A stretch of DNA of 64,000 nt. Origin: JACCZX01 sp963807155 (GTDB taxonomy: Bacteria; Pseudomonadota; Gammaproteobacteria; Burkholderiales; Burkholderiaceae_F). The notes under the pieces were generated by a model that made no database searches, was not told where the DNA came from, and was given only the letters and a program-made list of their open reading frames with translations. Made by a program: the position numbers and the translations under genes. Positions 46,822-57,565 of the stretch are shown in pieces. How positions within the stretch are numbered: position 1 is the first letter of the stretch; every line of letters starts with the position of its first letter. The DNA lies in assembly GCA_963807155.1 (NCBI GenBank), contig CAWEAZ010000008.1, positions 53,824 through 117,823 of the forward strand. Direction: 5' to 3'.

Positions 46822-49800
46822 ATGTCGTCGCCGGAAGCCGGGCCGGAACTGAACAAGAAAGCGCGCATCGACGCCGTCGTTGCACTGATCAACGCGCGCA
46901 TTCAGAAAGGCGAGCGCGCGTCGCTGACGACATTCGCACGTGGCTACTTTGAGCGCGTCGACCCCGAAGACATCGCCGCACGTGAAGTCGAAGATCTGTA
47001 CGGCGCACTGCTGTCACATTGGCAGTTTGCGCGCGCACGCGAGGGTGGCTTAGCCAAGGTTCGCGTTTTCAATCCAACCGCCGGCGAACACGGCTGGGAA
47101 TCGCGCCACACCGTCGTCGAGGTCGTCAATGACGACATGCCTTTCTTGGTCGACACGGCCTCGATGGAGGTCAGCCGGCAGGCGCTCACGCTGCACTTGG
47201 TGGTGCACCCGATCTTTGCGGTCGAGCGCGATAAGAGCGGCGCGCTGAAGAGCATCGACACTCGTGAGAACAAGCCCGATTGGCCACGCGAGTCGTTCAT
47301 GCACATCGAAGTTGACCGCCTGGCCGACCCGGAGGCACGTGCTGAGCTAGCCGCAGGCATCGAGCGCGTGCTGCGTGACGTGCGCGCGAGCGTGACCGAC
47401 TGGAAAGCGATGATTGCGCAGTTGCGGTCTGTCATTAAAGACATCGATCGGAAGCCGCCGCCGATCGCGAGCGAAGAAATCGCAGAGGACCGCGCATTCC
47501 TGCAATGGTTGACCGAAGATCACTTTCTGCTGCTCGGGTATCGGCGCCATGACCTGGCAACCGTGGATGGCGAGGACGCCCTGCGGCTGGTGCCGGGTAG
47601 CGGCCTTGGCGTCCTGCGCGAGTCCGAATCTGAAACAGCACTTTCCGGCAGCTTCGCAGTGCTGCCACCGGAAGCGCGCGCAGTCGCGCACGCGTTGTCG
47701 CCGATGATGTTCGTGACGAAGGCAAATACGCGCTCGACGGTGCATCGCCCTGGGTACATCGACTACATCGGAGTCAAGCGCTACAAGGACGGCGTTGTTA
47801 TTGGCGAGCATCGCTTCGTGGGGTTGTTCACCTCCACTGCGTACAACGCACGCGTCGCTGAAGTGCCTTTGATACGCGGCAAGGTCAAGGAAGTCGCAGC
47901 GCGCTCCGGTCTTGCGCCGGGTAGTCATCTCGGCAAGGCGATGGCGCACGTGCTCGAAACCTATCCGCGCGACGAGCTATTTCAGATCACGACTGACGAG
48001 TTGTTCGAGATCGCCACCGGCATCGTTCAGCTCGGCGAGCGTCAGCGCTTTCGCTTGTTTATCCGGCGCGACCCATTCGAGCGCTTCGTGTCGTGCTTGA
48101 TCTTCGTTCCGCGCGAGAACTACACGACCGAGCTGCGCCGGCGCTTCCAAACCATACTGATCGAAGCATTCGACGGCTCGACGGCCGATTTTGACGTGTT
48201 GCTGACCGACGCCGTGCTCGCGCGCATCCATATCACTGTGCGGACGACGCCGGGCAAAGTGCGCCAGGTCGATCGCCGCGCGATCGAGGCGCAACTGGCT
48301 GACGCGGCGCGCCGCTGGGAAGATGATCTACGGCAGGCGCTGAATGATGAAGAGGGTGAAGCGCGAGCGGCGCCGCTGTACAAGCGCTTCGGCTCGGCGT
48401 TTCCCACAGCGTATGAGGAAGCGGTGTTGCCGCGACAGGCAGTCGCTGATATCCGCCGTCTCAGCACCCTGGACCACGAGGCCAAAGGCGGTCTGGCGCT
48501 CAACTTGTATCGGCCGCTCGAAGGGCCTCCGGGTCGCTTGGGGTTCAAGCTGTATCGGAGTGGCGCGTCGATCGCTCTGTCGGATTCGTTGCCGATGCTC
48601 GAGCGTATGGGCGTGCGCGTGCTGTCGGAGCGCGGCTATCAGTTGACTCCAGAGGACGGCGGGCCGCTGTGGGTTCACGATTTCTCATTGCAATTGTCTG
48701 GGGCCGACGATGTCGACGCCGAGGCGATCGCACCGCTGTTCGAAGAGTCGTTTGCGCGCGTATTCGAAGGCGCCGTCGAAAACGACGACTTCAACCGCCT
48801 GGTGTTGCGCGCCGAGCTGTCGGCCGACGAAATCGTCGTGCTCCGTGCTTATGCGAAGTTCATGCGGCAAACTGGGTTTGCGCTGTCGCAAACGTTTATC
48901 GAAACAACGCTTGCGACCCACCCGCGTATCGCACGCATGCTGGTCGGTCTGTTCAAACTGCGCTTTGATCCTGCGCGCGCCGATAAAGGTTGCCGCGGCG
49001 AGCCAAGTGAACGCGATCGAGCAAGCGCTCGACAAGGTGTCGAATCTTTCCGAAGACAGAGTACTTCGCCAGTACTTGGCGCTGATCGGCGCAACATTGC
49101 GCACCAATTACTGGCGCACCGGTGTCGGTACGAGCGGTGCAGCCGGGTCGCGACGCCCATTTTTGTCGTTCAAGTTTGATTCGGCGCAGATACCCGGGCT
49201 GCCCGAACCCCGTCCGTTGTTCGAGATCTTCGTTTACTCGACGCGCTTCGAAGGCGTTCACTTGCGCGGTGGCAAGGTCGCGCGGGGCGGCCTGCGCTGG
49301 TCCGATCGGCCCGAAGACTTTCGCACCGAAGTGCTGGGGCTCGTGAAGGCTCAGATGGTGAAGAACACCGTCATCGTGCCGGTCGGCAGCAAAGGCGGTT
49401 TCGTGTTGAAGAAAGCGCCACCGATGACGGATCGCGAGGCCTATTTAAAAGAAGGCGTCGACTGCTATCGCGACTACCTACGCGGATTGCTGGACCTGAC
49501 CGACAACCGTGTTGGTACTGCAATCGTGCCGCCGCCGCAGGTTGTGCGGCACGACGCTGACGATCCGTATCTTGTCGTTGCGGCCGATAAGGGCACCGCG
49601 ACCTTTTCCGATTACGCCAATGCGGTCAGCGCCGAATACGGATTCTGGCTCGGCGACGCATTTGCCTCCGGCGGCAGCGCTGGCTACGACCACAAGGAAA
49701 TGGGAATTACCGCGCGTGGCGCGTGGGAGAGTGTCAAGCGCCACTTTCGCGAGCTCGGCATCAATACGCAGACGACCGAGTTCACGTGCGCGGGCATCGG

Positions 49801-51652
49801 CGACATGTCCGGCGATGTATTCGGCAACGGCATGCTGCTGTCGCGTCACATCCGTTTGCTCGCGGCGTTCGATCATCGGCACGTGTTTATCGATCCCGCC
49901 CCGGATGTTGCGGCGAGCTTTGCCGAGCGCGAGCGTTTGTATGCGCTGCCGCGCTCGTCATGGGCCGATTACAACCAGAAGTTGATTTCGCCCGGTGGTG
50001 GCATCTGGGCGCGCTCTGAGAAATCGATTCCGATTTCTCTGCAGGTGCGGGCGGCGCTCGGCATTGCAGCGACCAAGTTAACGCCGGCGGAGTTGATATC
50101 GGCGATTTTGAAAGCTCCGGTGGACCTTTTGTACAACGGCGGTATTGGTACCTACGTCAAAGCGACCAGTGAATCACACGCCGACGTCGGCGATCGCGCC
50201 AATGATGTGTTGCGCGTTAACGGCGCGGAGCTGCGCTGCAAGGTCATTGGCGAAGGAGGCAACCTCGGATTGACGCAGCTCGGTCGGATCGAGGCTGCGC
50301 TCAACGGCGTCAAGCTGTACACCGACGCGATCGATAACTCGGCGGGTGTCGATACATCGGATCACGAGGTCAACATCAAGATCTTGCTGTCGCTGCCGAT
50401 TGCTGACGGAGAACTGACCGAGAAACAACGCAACGCGCAACTGGTCAGCATGACCGACGATGTCGCTGCGCTGGTTTTGCGCGACAACTACTTTCAGGGC
50501 CAGTCGTTGTCGGTCTCCGGCCGCATGGGAACGCTGCTGCTCGACCACCAGCAGCGCTTCATTCGTTTTCTCGAAAAACGGGGTGCGCTGAGTCGCGCGA
50601 TCGAGTTTCTACCGAGTGACGACGAAATCGACGAGCGCCGCACTAAGGGCATTCCGCTCACAAGTCCGGAGCGCGCGGTGTTGCTCGCGTACGCGAAGAT
50701 GTGGTTGTACGACGAGTTGCTCGCGTCCAATCTGCCCGAAGATCCGTGGGTCGGTACTGCGCTCGCGCGTTACTTTCCATCGGCGCTGAAGGAAAAGTTC
50801 GGTTCGTATATCGAGCGCCATCCGTTGAAGCGCGAGATCGTCGCGACTCATGTGCTAAACAGCATGGTCAATCGCGTCGGCTCGACCTTCGTGCATCGGC
50901 GGATGGAAACGGCCGGCGCCACGCCCGCTCAAGTCGTTCGCGCCTATCTGCTGACACGCGAAACATTCGGGCTGGTGCCGGTCTGGCAAGCAATCGAGGC
51001 GCTAGACAATGTGGTGCCCGATGAGCTGCAATCGCAGATGGTGATCGAGCTTGGGCGCCGCATTGTGCGCGCGACCAACTGGTTCCTGCGTTCGCGCCGG
51101 CTTGCCGAGCCGATGATTGGAACGATCGAGCGGTTTGCGCCGGCGGCAGCCGCACTGCTGCAGTTCATTGCTGCGGCGCCGGACAGCACTCCGTGGCGGG
51201 CAGCGATCGCGCAACACGAGGCGGCGTTGGTGGCTAAAGGTGTTCCGCCGCCGCTCGCGTTCGCGGTGGCGGCATCGGATACGTCGTATGCAGCGCTCGA
51301 TATCGCCGAGGTCTCGGAGTCCTCGAAGCAGCCGCTGCCCGTGGTGGCCAATACGTATTTTTCGATCGGAGAGGTACTCGGGCTCGCACGTCTGCGTACG
51401 CAAGTCTCCGCGCTATCGTCGGAAGGCTACTGGCAGAGCATGGCCAAGAGCGCGTTGGCCGACGACCTGGCGGCGCTGCAGCGAGAGCTCACCGCCGATG
51501 CGTTGCAGGCCGGCGGGCAAAGCGCATGGGAAGTGGCGCAACGTCCCGCGGTCGAGCGTGCTCAGCGGATGTTGACTGAACTTGCCGATACGAAGTCGGC
51601 TGACTTGGCGATGTTGTCGGTCGCGTTACGTGAGCTGCGACATCTGGCTTGA
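46822..51652 (+). CDS. NAD-dependent glutamate dehydrogenase (large, ~1,600-residue type), one frameshift
   Basis: A 1,609-residue enzyme, the usual size of the bacterial large NAD-GDH family. It converts glutamate to 2-oxoglutarate and ammonia. The N-terminal part starts at 46822 after GGAGAGACAGGC. One extra base near 48990 moves the second half (from AASQVNAIEQALDKVSNLSE) to another frame. The catalytic domain shows RGGLRWSDRPEDFRTEVLGL, VKAQMVKNTVIVPVGSKGGF, YDHKEMGITARGAWESVKRH and IDPAPD, then CKVIGEGGNLGLTQLGRIE. It is a monocistronic unit. Confidence 0.9.
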
Positions 51653-51772
51653 GACCCGGCTGAACCTCGCGGAAACGCACTGCTGGTCTCGCAATTCGCG
51701 ACTTTGTAAGTGTCTTGCCAGCTCGTAGCGGAGCAGACGTATGGTGAGTCGATCGTTCACACGAGGACCGGC

Positions 51773-52588
51773 ATGAACGCCTCTGATATCGCGACTCCTT
51801 CAAATCTCCGGCAGCCATCGTCGTCGCGCGTCCACCTGCTCGCGGCTTGCGCTTTGCTTGCGCCGTGGCTCGCGGCCTGGTTACTGCCGCCGTTCGCGCA
51901 GCCGCAGTCGTTTCACGACTACGCGGACCAGCGCGTCTGGCTTGGCCTGCCGCATGCAGCCGACGTGCTGTCGAACGTGCCGTTCCTCGCGATCGGTGCA
52001 CTCGGGCTTTACTTTGTATTGAATAGCTGGCGCACGAAGAACCCTGCCGCATTTTTCGATCAGAGAGCGGCATGGCCGTACGCGCTGCTGTTCGCCGGGG
52101 TTGGACTGACGGCGTTCGGCTCGGCCTGGTATCACGCTCAACCGAACGACGCGACGCTGCTGTGGGATCGCTTGCCGATGGCGTTCGGTTTCGCGGGACT
52201 GGTCGCCGGCACCTTGATGGATCGCGCGCCGCAGCGGATTTCGCAGTGGTTGCTTGCGTTCGCGGCTGTCGGTGCCGGCACCGTGCTCTATTGGCACATC
52301 TCTGGAAACCTGATGCCGTACTTGGTGATGCAGGTGGGCTTCATCGCCGCCGCGCTGATCGCGACGGTGTTCATACCCTCTAGTTACACGCATGCAAATC
52401 GCGTCTACGCGGCCGCGGGTCTGTATGTGATTGCCATGATCTTCGAGCGGCTCGACCATCAGGTGTATGCGTTGCTTGGAGGATGGATCAGCGGTCACAC
52501 GCTGAAGCATCTGGTGGCATGCGCGGCGATCGCGATCGTTTACTCGATGCTGCGAGAAAGGCGGGCGCAGCCAGCATTTGCCTCATGA
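51773..52588 (+). CDS. ceramidase-like seven-helix membrane protein
   Basis: A 271-residue protein with seven predicted helices. The conserved ceramidase/CREST-like residues are visible: FHDYADQRVWLGLPHAADVL, SAWYHAQPNDATLLWDRLPM (Ser, His, Asp) and YWHIS plus SGHTLKHLVA (paired His). Members are zinc-dependent amide hydrolases in the membrane; bacterial substrates are unknown. The ATG at 51773 is the one that starts the conserved region, with a weak ribosome-binding site. It lies 120 bases after the glutamate dehydrogenase gene. Confidence 0.7.
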   Translation: MNASDIATPSNLRQPSSSRVHLLAACALLAPWLAAWLLPPFAQPQSFHDYADQRVWLGLPHAADVLSNVPFLAIGALGLYFVLNSWRTKNPAAFFDQRAAWPYALLFAGVGLTAFGSAWYHAQPNDATLLWDRLPMAFGFAGLVAGTLMDRAPQRISQWLLAFAAVGAGTVLYWHISGNLMPYLVMQVGFIAAALIATVFIPSSYTHANRVYAAAGLYVIAMIFERLDHQVYALLGGWISGHTLKHLVACAAIAIVYSMLRERRAQPAFAS

Positions 52589-52640
52589 TAGTGGCGCATA
52601 GGCGAAACCAAACGGTCGGAAAAATGACTAAGCTATCGCC

Positions 52641-53016
52641 ATGCGCAAGTCAACGATTGCAGTCGTGTTGCTGTTGATGCTGACGATCCCTTTCCAGGGT
52701 TTCGCGGCCGCGATGCAGTCCGGCTGTGCCCTTGGTCATCATCGCGAACACCTTGCATCACCATGACGGGCACACTGATCACGCGACGACGCACGTCCAC
52801 GATGCAGACACAGCTTCTGCAGCCACAGATTCCGATACCGGCGCGGCAACCGAATGCGAATGCAGCACGTGTGGTGTTGGAACGGGGCTTCCCGTCAGCA
52901 GGACGGATACGACGCTCACACTGCCAGCGGCCGCACCGCTCGGGCGCTTTGTCTATCTGCCAGTCATCATGATCACCGGCGGTCCTGAACGACCGCCTCG
53001 CAACATCCTCGCGTAG
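52641..53016 (+). CDS. secreted His-rich protein of the copper cluster, one frameshift
   Basis: A signal peptide (STIAVVLLLMLTIPFQGFAAA) is followed, after a one-base shift near 52730, by LHHHDGHTDHATTHVHDADT and ECECSTCGVGTG, a stretch with seven His and three Cys in about 55 residues. Such composition fits a periplasmic metal-binding protein, and it precedes a copper efflux and detoxification gene set. A CopL-like role is a reasonable guess. The final 40 residues are hydrophobic-tailed (FVYLPVIMITGGPERPP). Confidence 0.6.
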
Positions 53017-53114
53017 CGACACGCTTCGCGCTGTTGACCGCGCGTTCGAACGTCGCCTGACCGTTTCGACCCGTCTTGCCGGCGGCGTACTCAACGTGTT
53101 CAAGCGAGGATTTC

Positions 53115-53495
53115 ATGCCTCATTTTGTTTTTCGCTGTATTGCGATGGCGTGCGCAGCACTCGCTGCGACGGCCTTCGCGCAGCAGACACTGCCCCCGGC
53201 TGCTCGACCGACTCGCCAGGACGCAGCACCGTCGAGCGCTTACCGATCGGCATGGTCCGGCTATCGACCTTTTGCCGACGAGAAAGTCGTTTCGTGGAAG
53301 GACGCCAATGACGAGGTCCGCCGCATCGGCGGCTGGCGCGCCTACTTACGCGAGAGCCAGGGCGGGCAATCGGCCGGCAGCGAAGGCACGGCGCGTACGA
53401 CGCCTGCGACCAAGGATTCCGCCAAAGAACCGTCGAGTGAGTCGGGTGCTGCACAGCGTGACGGTTCGCACAACGCATCAAAGGAATCGAAATGA
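53115..53495 (+). CDS. small periplasmic protein of the copper cluster
   Basis: A 126-residue protein with a signal peptide (FRCIAMACAALAATAFAQQ). The ATG at 53115 follows GCGAGGATTTC. The middle has WSGYRPFADEKVVSWKDAND and GGWRAYLRESQGG; the tail is Ser/Ala/Glu-rich and disordered. I do not recognise a named family; similar short proteins sit in front of TolC-multicopper oxidase sets. Its stop overlaps the next start by 4 bases. Confidence 0.65.
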   Translation: MPHFVFRCIAMACAALAATAFAQQTLPPAARPTRQDAAPSSAYRSAWSGYRPFADEKVVSWKDANDEVRRIGGWRAYLRESQGGQSAGSEGTARTTPATKDSAKEPSSESGAAQRDGSHNASKESK

Positions 53496-54917
53496 GCGGG
53501 CACCCACGGCAGCAGATGATCGCCGCCATTACCGCCGCGATGGTGCTCGGCGGATGCGCCGGCACTGCAGTGCGCGAGAACTTCGACAGCGCACAGCAGT
53601 TCACACGCGAGCGGCTCGGCGCAGAAGTGCGCTGGCTTGACACCGACGAGGCACGCCACGAGGCGCAAGCCGAGGTCGATGCGCTGCTGCAGAAGCCGTT
53701 GTCGGCCGATGATGCAGTGCGCATAGCACTGGCCTACAGCCCATCCTTGCAAGCCATGTTATTTGAAGGCGCGTCGTCGTCGGCGAGTGCTGCGCAATCG
53801 GCGCGACTGCCGAATCCGGTCTTTACCTTCGAGCGCCTGGTTCGCAACGAAGGCGGCATGCGCGAGCTCGAGATCAACCGCATGCTGGCGATCTCGGTAC
53901 TCGACTTATTTTTGCTTCCCGCGCGACTGCGCGCCGCCGGCTTCGAGCAGCAGCAAACTCGCCTCAAGTTGACTGGCGACGTCGTGCAAACGGCGCTTGA
54001 CGCGCGGCAATCGTGGGTGCGGGCGGTCGCTGCACAACAATCACTGCAGTACTCGGAACAGGTCAAGCGTGCCGCCGATGCCAGCGCTGAACTGGCGCGA
54101 CGTATGCAGCAGGTCGGCAATTTCAGCAAGTTGCAGCGCGCCCGCGAGCAGGCCTTTGCAGCCGACGCAGTGGCGCAACTTGCACGCGCACGGCAGACGG
54201 CGCTTGGCGCGCGCGAAGCAATGATTCGCGCACTCGGCTTGAACGACGCACAAGCGCGCACGTTGCAGTTGCCCGAGCGGCTGCCCGATCTGCCGAAGGT
54301 GCCGGTCGATGAAGCCACTGCTTTGCAAAGCGCGATCGATCAGCGGCTAGATGTTTCAATGGCGCGCGCGGAGCTCGAGTTTTCGGCACGCGAACAGGGG
54401 CTCACGCAAATCACCAGCGTTGTCAACGGCTTCGAAATCGCGGCCGTGCGCAACAGCGAAACCGGCAGGCCACCGCAAAAGGGTTACGAGCTCGAAATTC
54501 CATTGCCGATTTTTGATTTCGGTGACGCGCTGCGCACAGGTGCGCAAGCGCGCTACATGGCGCGACTGAACCGCACTGCGCAACTGGCAGTCAGCGCGAG
54601 TTCAGAAGTGCGACAGAGCTACGGCGCTTATCGCACCGCGTACGACATCGCTCGGCACTATCGCGACGAGATCGTGCCGCTGCGCAAGGCGATCGCCGAT
54701 GAAAACGTGCTGCGCTACAACGGCATGCTGATCGGCGTGTTCGAGCTGCTCGCCGATGCGCGCGAGCAGATCGGCAGCGTCGTGCAGGCCAGTCGAAGCG
54801 CACCGGGATTTCTGGCTGGCCGATGCAGCGTTGCAGGGCGCGTTGATCGGCAAACCGATCAGCGCCATCGCAATGGAAGCGACGCCGTCCGCACGCGCCA
54901 CCGCGCCTGCTCATTAA
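53492..54917 (+). CDS. TolC-family outer membrane efflux lipoprotein, one frameshift
   Basis: About 475 residues with a lipobox (VLGGCAG, Cys22) and the two OEP repeats typical of TolC/CusC proteins, for example ALAYSPSLQAMLFEGASSSA, QSARLPNPVFTFERLVRNEG, and long coiled coils. The last 40 residues (DFWLADAALQGALIGKPISA) lie in a second frame after a shift near 54795; the TAA is at 54915. No HlyD or RND partner is encoded nearby, so the inner-membrane partner is elsewhere or the protein works alone. It shares a frame with the downstream oxidase, which gives a spurious long fusion. Confidence 0.85.
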
Positions 54918-54931
54918 TCAGGAAACAGACA

Positions 54932-56344
54932 ATGCTTTCACGACGAAATTTTTTCGGTCGCAGCGCTGCAATCACCGCCGTCGCTGCAGCTGCTTCGGTC
55001 AGCAAGGTCGCACTGGCGGCGTTGCCCGAGCCGATGATCCAGACCAAGCCCGACACGATGCCGCCGCTGGTGCCCATCACCGGCCGGTCCTACAACCCGG
55101 TCGTCACGCTGAACGGCTGGACGCTTCCATGGCGCATGAACAACGGCGTCAAGGAATTTCATTTGGTCGCCGAGCCGGTGGTGCGTGAGATGGCGCCCGG
55201 AATGAAGGCGCATCTATGGGGCTACAACGGGCAGTCGCCGGGCCCCACGATCGAAGTCGTCGAAGGCGATCGCGTGCGCATTTTCGTCACCAACAAGCTG
55301 CCCGAGCACACAACTATCCACTGGCACGGTCAACGTATTCCAAACGGCATGGACGGGGTTGGCGGGTTGAACCAGAAACAGATTGAACCAGGCAAGACCT
55401 ACGTTTACGAATTTGTCGCGCGCCGTCCCGGCACGTTCATGTACCACCCGCACGCTGACGAGATGGTGCAGATGGCGATGGGCATGATGGGTTTCTGGGT
55501 CACGCACCCTCGCAACAAACATCCGCTGATCGATGAAGTCGACCGCGACTTCGTGTTCCTGCTGAACAACTACGACATCGAGCCGGGCAGCGCGACGCCG
55601 AAGATCATGACGATGCTGGACTTCAACCTATTCAGCTTCAATAGCCGGGTTTTTCCAGGCATCGATTCGATGAGGGTGCGCAAGAACGACAAAGTGCGCA
55701 TCCGCATCGGCAATTTGACGATGACGAGTCACCCGATTCATCTGCATGGCCATGAGTTCCTGATTACGGGCACCGACGGTGGGCCGACGCCGAAGAGCAC
55801 GCGCTGGTACGAAGTTACGACCAACGTTGCGGTGGGCCAGATGCGACAGATCGAATTTCTTGCCGACGAAGAGGGCGACTGGGCGTTCCACTGCCACAAA
55901 TCGCACCACACGATGAACGCGATGGGGCATGACGTGCCGACGATGATCGGCGTCGACCACCGCGGTGTCGCACGGCAGATCACGAATCTGATTCCCGACT
56001 ACATGGTGATGGGCGAGCGTGGCATGGCCGACATGGCCGAAATGGAAATGCCGCTGCCGGATAACACGATTCCGATGATGAGCGGCGCAGGGCCGTATGG
56101 ACCGGTCGAGATGGGCGGCATGTTCACCGTCGTGAAAGTGCGACGCGAGCAAAAGCCGGGCGATTACGCCGATCCTGGTTGGTACAGACAGCCTCACGGC
56201 ACGCAGGCGTACGAATGGACGGGCGCGCTGTCGGAGCCCGCGCGATTGAAATCGGAAGGCGGGCCTTCGATGCCGAGCCAGCGCAAAGCGGTACCCGATG
56301 CTGAGGTCAAGGTGCGTAAACCGGCCATTCACGGGACACATTGA
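54932..56344 (+). CDS. multicopper oxidase (CopA/PcoA-like)
   Basis: A 470-residue periplasmic oxidase exported by Tat: the start reads SRRNFFGRSAAITAVAAAAS with twin Arg. The copper ligands are H130 and H132 in IHWHGQR, then MYHPHADE, HPIHLHGHEF and WAFHCHKSHHTMNAMGH, which holds the type 1 site and the trinuclear cluster. It would oxidise Cu(I) to less toxic Cu(II). Late Met residues (ADMAEMEMPLPDNTIPMM) resemble the Met-rich copper sites of CueO/PcoA. It follows the TolC gene with 14 bases between. Confidence 0.9.
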   Translation: MLSRRNFFGRSAAITAVAAAASVSKVALAALPEPMIQTKPDTMPPLVPITGRSYNPVVTLNGWTLPWRMNNGVKEFHLVAEPVVREMAPGMKAHLWGYNGQSPGPTIEVVEGDRVRIFVTNKLPEHTTIHWHGQRIPNGMDGVGGLNQKQIEPGKTYVYEFVARRPGTFMYHPHADEMVQMAMGMMGFWVTHPRNKHPLIDEVDRDFVFLLNNYDIEPGSATPKIMTMLDFNLFSFNSRVFPGIDSMRVRKNDKVRIRIGNLTMTSHPIHLHGHEFLITGTDGGPTPKSTRWYEVTTNVAVGQMRQIEFLADEEGDWAFHCHKSHHTMNAMGHDVPTMIGVDHRGVARQITNLIPDYMVMGERGMADMAEMEMPLPDNTIPMMSGAGPYGPVEMGGMFTVVKVRREQKPGDYADPGWYRQPHGTQAYEWTGALSEPARLKSEGGPSMPSQRKAVPDAEVKVRKPAIHGTH

Positions 56345-56359
56345 ATGGAGGACACGAAC

Positions 56360-56863
56360 ATGAAACGCGTTGTGATGCAAATTGCGAAGCGATCAGCGAT
56401 CCTGCTGCTCGCGTTCAGCAGCAGTGTCGCCATTGCGCACAGTGAGGATGCGCGTGCGGGCAAGAAACAAGTCGCCGTTAAGGAACAGAAGGCGTGGGGC
56501 GTCGCGGGCACCCCTAACGCCGTTAAGCGCACGATCGACGTGGGCATGAGCGACGACATGAGATTCACACCGGCACGCATCGACGTCAAGCGCGGCGAAA
56601 CCGTGCGATTTGTGTTGAGGAACAACGGCAAGCTGCTGCATGAGTTTGTGATTGGAACGAAGAAAGAGCTCGACGAACACGCCGCGCTAATGGTCAAGTT
56701 TCCGAATATGGAACATGACGAGCCGTACATGGCGCACGTTGCGCCCGGGCAGACTGGTGAGATCGTGTGGAACTTCAACCGTGCCGGCTCGTTCGACTTT
56801 GCGTGCCTAATTGCCGGCCACTATCAGGCGGGCATGATCGGCAAAATCGAGGTGAGCAGATGA
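56360..56863 (+). CDS. periplasmic cupredoxin
   Basis: A 167-residue small blue-copper-type protein with a signal peptide (SAILLLAFSSSVAIAHSED). The type 1 copper ligands are readable: His in NNGKLLHEFVIG, then Cys, His and Met in FDFACLIAGHYQAGMIGKI. The start at 56360 is behind GGAGGACACGAAC; a codon at 56345 inside the oxidase stop is less likely. It probably binds or passes on copper in the periplasm. The stop overlaps the next start (ATGA). Confidence 0.85.
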   Translation: MKRVVMQIAKRSAILLLAFSSSVAIAHSEDARAGKKQVAVKEQKAWGVAGTPNAVKRTIDVGMSDDMRFTPARIDVKRGETVRFVLRNNGKLLHEFVIGTKKELDEHAALMVKFPNMEHDEPYMAHVAPGQTGEIVWNFNRAGSFDFACLIAGHYQAGMIGKIEVSR

Positions 56864-57195
56864 GTCAAGCTCGGAATCGACTCACGGACTGTCTGACGGC
56901 TTTGATGGTGACAATCGCATCGCTGTCGTATGCACAAAGCCCTAACAGCTCAGGGCCGGCGGAGCAGGCCACCGGCCTCATCGACGGCGAAGTGCGAAAG
57001 GTCGACAAGGACGCCGGCAAGCTCACGCTGCGTCACGGCGAAATCAAGAAGCTCGATATGCCGGCAATGACGATGGTGTTTCGGGTCAAGGATCCCGCCA
57101 TGCTCGATAAGGTGAAAGCCGGCGACAAAGTGAAGTTTCGCGCTGAAGGCTCCGCTGGAGCGTTTACGGTGACTGAGATCGAAGCCGCAAAGTGA
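56860..57195 (+). CDS. CusF-like periplasmic copper-binding protein 1
   Basis: A 111-residue protein with a signal peptide (TALMVTIASLSYAQS). The CusF core is IDGEVRKVDKDAGKLTLRHG then IKKLDMPAMTMVFRVKDP, including the Met-x-Met copper site; the following AGDKVKFRAEGSAG is standard. CusF chaperones Cu(I) or Ag(I) between periplasmic partners. It is 57% or so alike by eye to the next gene, so the two are tandem duplicates. Confidence 0.85.
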   Translation: MSQARNRLTDCLTALMVTIASLSYAQSPNSSGPAEQATGLIDGEVRKVDKDAGKLTLRHGEIKKLDMPAMTMVFRVKDPAMLDKVKAGDKVKFRAEGSAGAFTVTEIEAAK

Positions 57196-57209
57196 GGACA
57201 AGCATCGTC

Positions 57210-57521
57210 ATGAAGTATCTCGCTATTGCCGTCTGGTGCGTGAGCTGCGTCGTTAACGCTCAGCAGGCTCCGTCGCACGGCCATGCTCATGCTGCCACGG
57301 ATATGGTCGAAGGTGAAGTGCAGCAGATAGACAAGACAGCCCGCAACATCATGTTGCGTCACTCCGAAATCAGGAAGTTCGACATGCCAGCAATGACGAT
57401 GGTATTTAGCGTTAGGGAGCCGGCCTTGCTCGACAAAGTAAAGGTGGGAGACAAGGTGAAGTTCAGAGTTGAAGCCGTGGGTGGAGTGCCTATGGTTACA
57501 GCGATCGAAATTGTCAAGTAA
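57210..57521 (+). CDS. CusF-like periplasmic copper-binding protein 2
   Basis: A 103-residue paralogue of the preceding gene, with its own signal peptide (AIAVWCVSCVVNAQ) and a short His-rich spacer (SHGHAHAATD) that the first copy lacks. The core IDKTARNIMLRHSEIRKFDM, then PAMTMVFSVREP, keeps the MxM site. Two chaperones of the same kind suggests dosage or different partners (the oxidase and the P-type ATPase), which is inference. Start chosen at 57210, giving a normal signal peptide. Confidence 0.85.
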   Translation: MKYLAIAVWCVSCVVNAQQAPSHGHAHAATDMVEGEVQQIDKTARNIMLRHSEIRKFDMPAMTMVFSVREPALLDKVKVGDKVKFRVEAVGGVPMVTAIEIVK

Positions 57522-57565
57522 CGCGGACCAATGCTGCTAGACATCGTAAAAGTGCGACGCTGACG

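Noticed and set aside
53492..56344. One 950-codon frame joining the TolC protein and the multicopper oxidase
   Set aside because: The TolC C-terminus and its TAA at 54915 are in another frame, and the oxidase has its own Tat signal at 54932. A frameshift near 54795 makes the apparent fusion.
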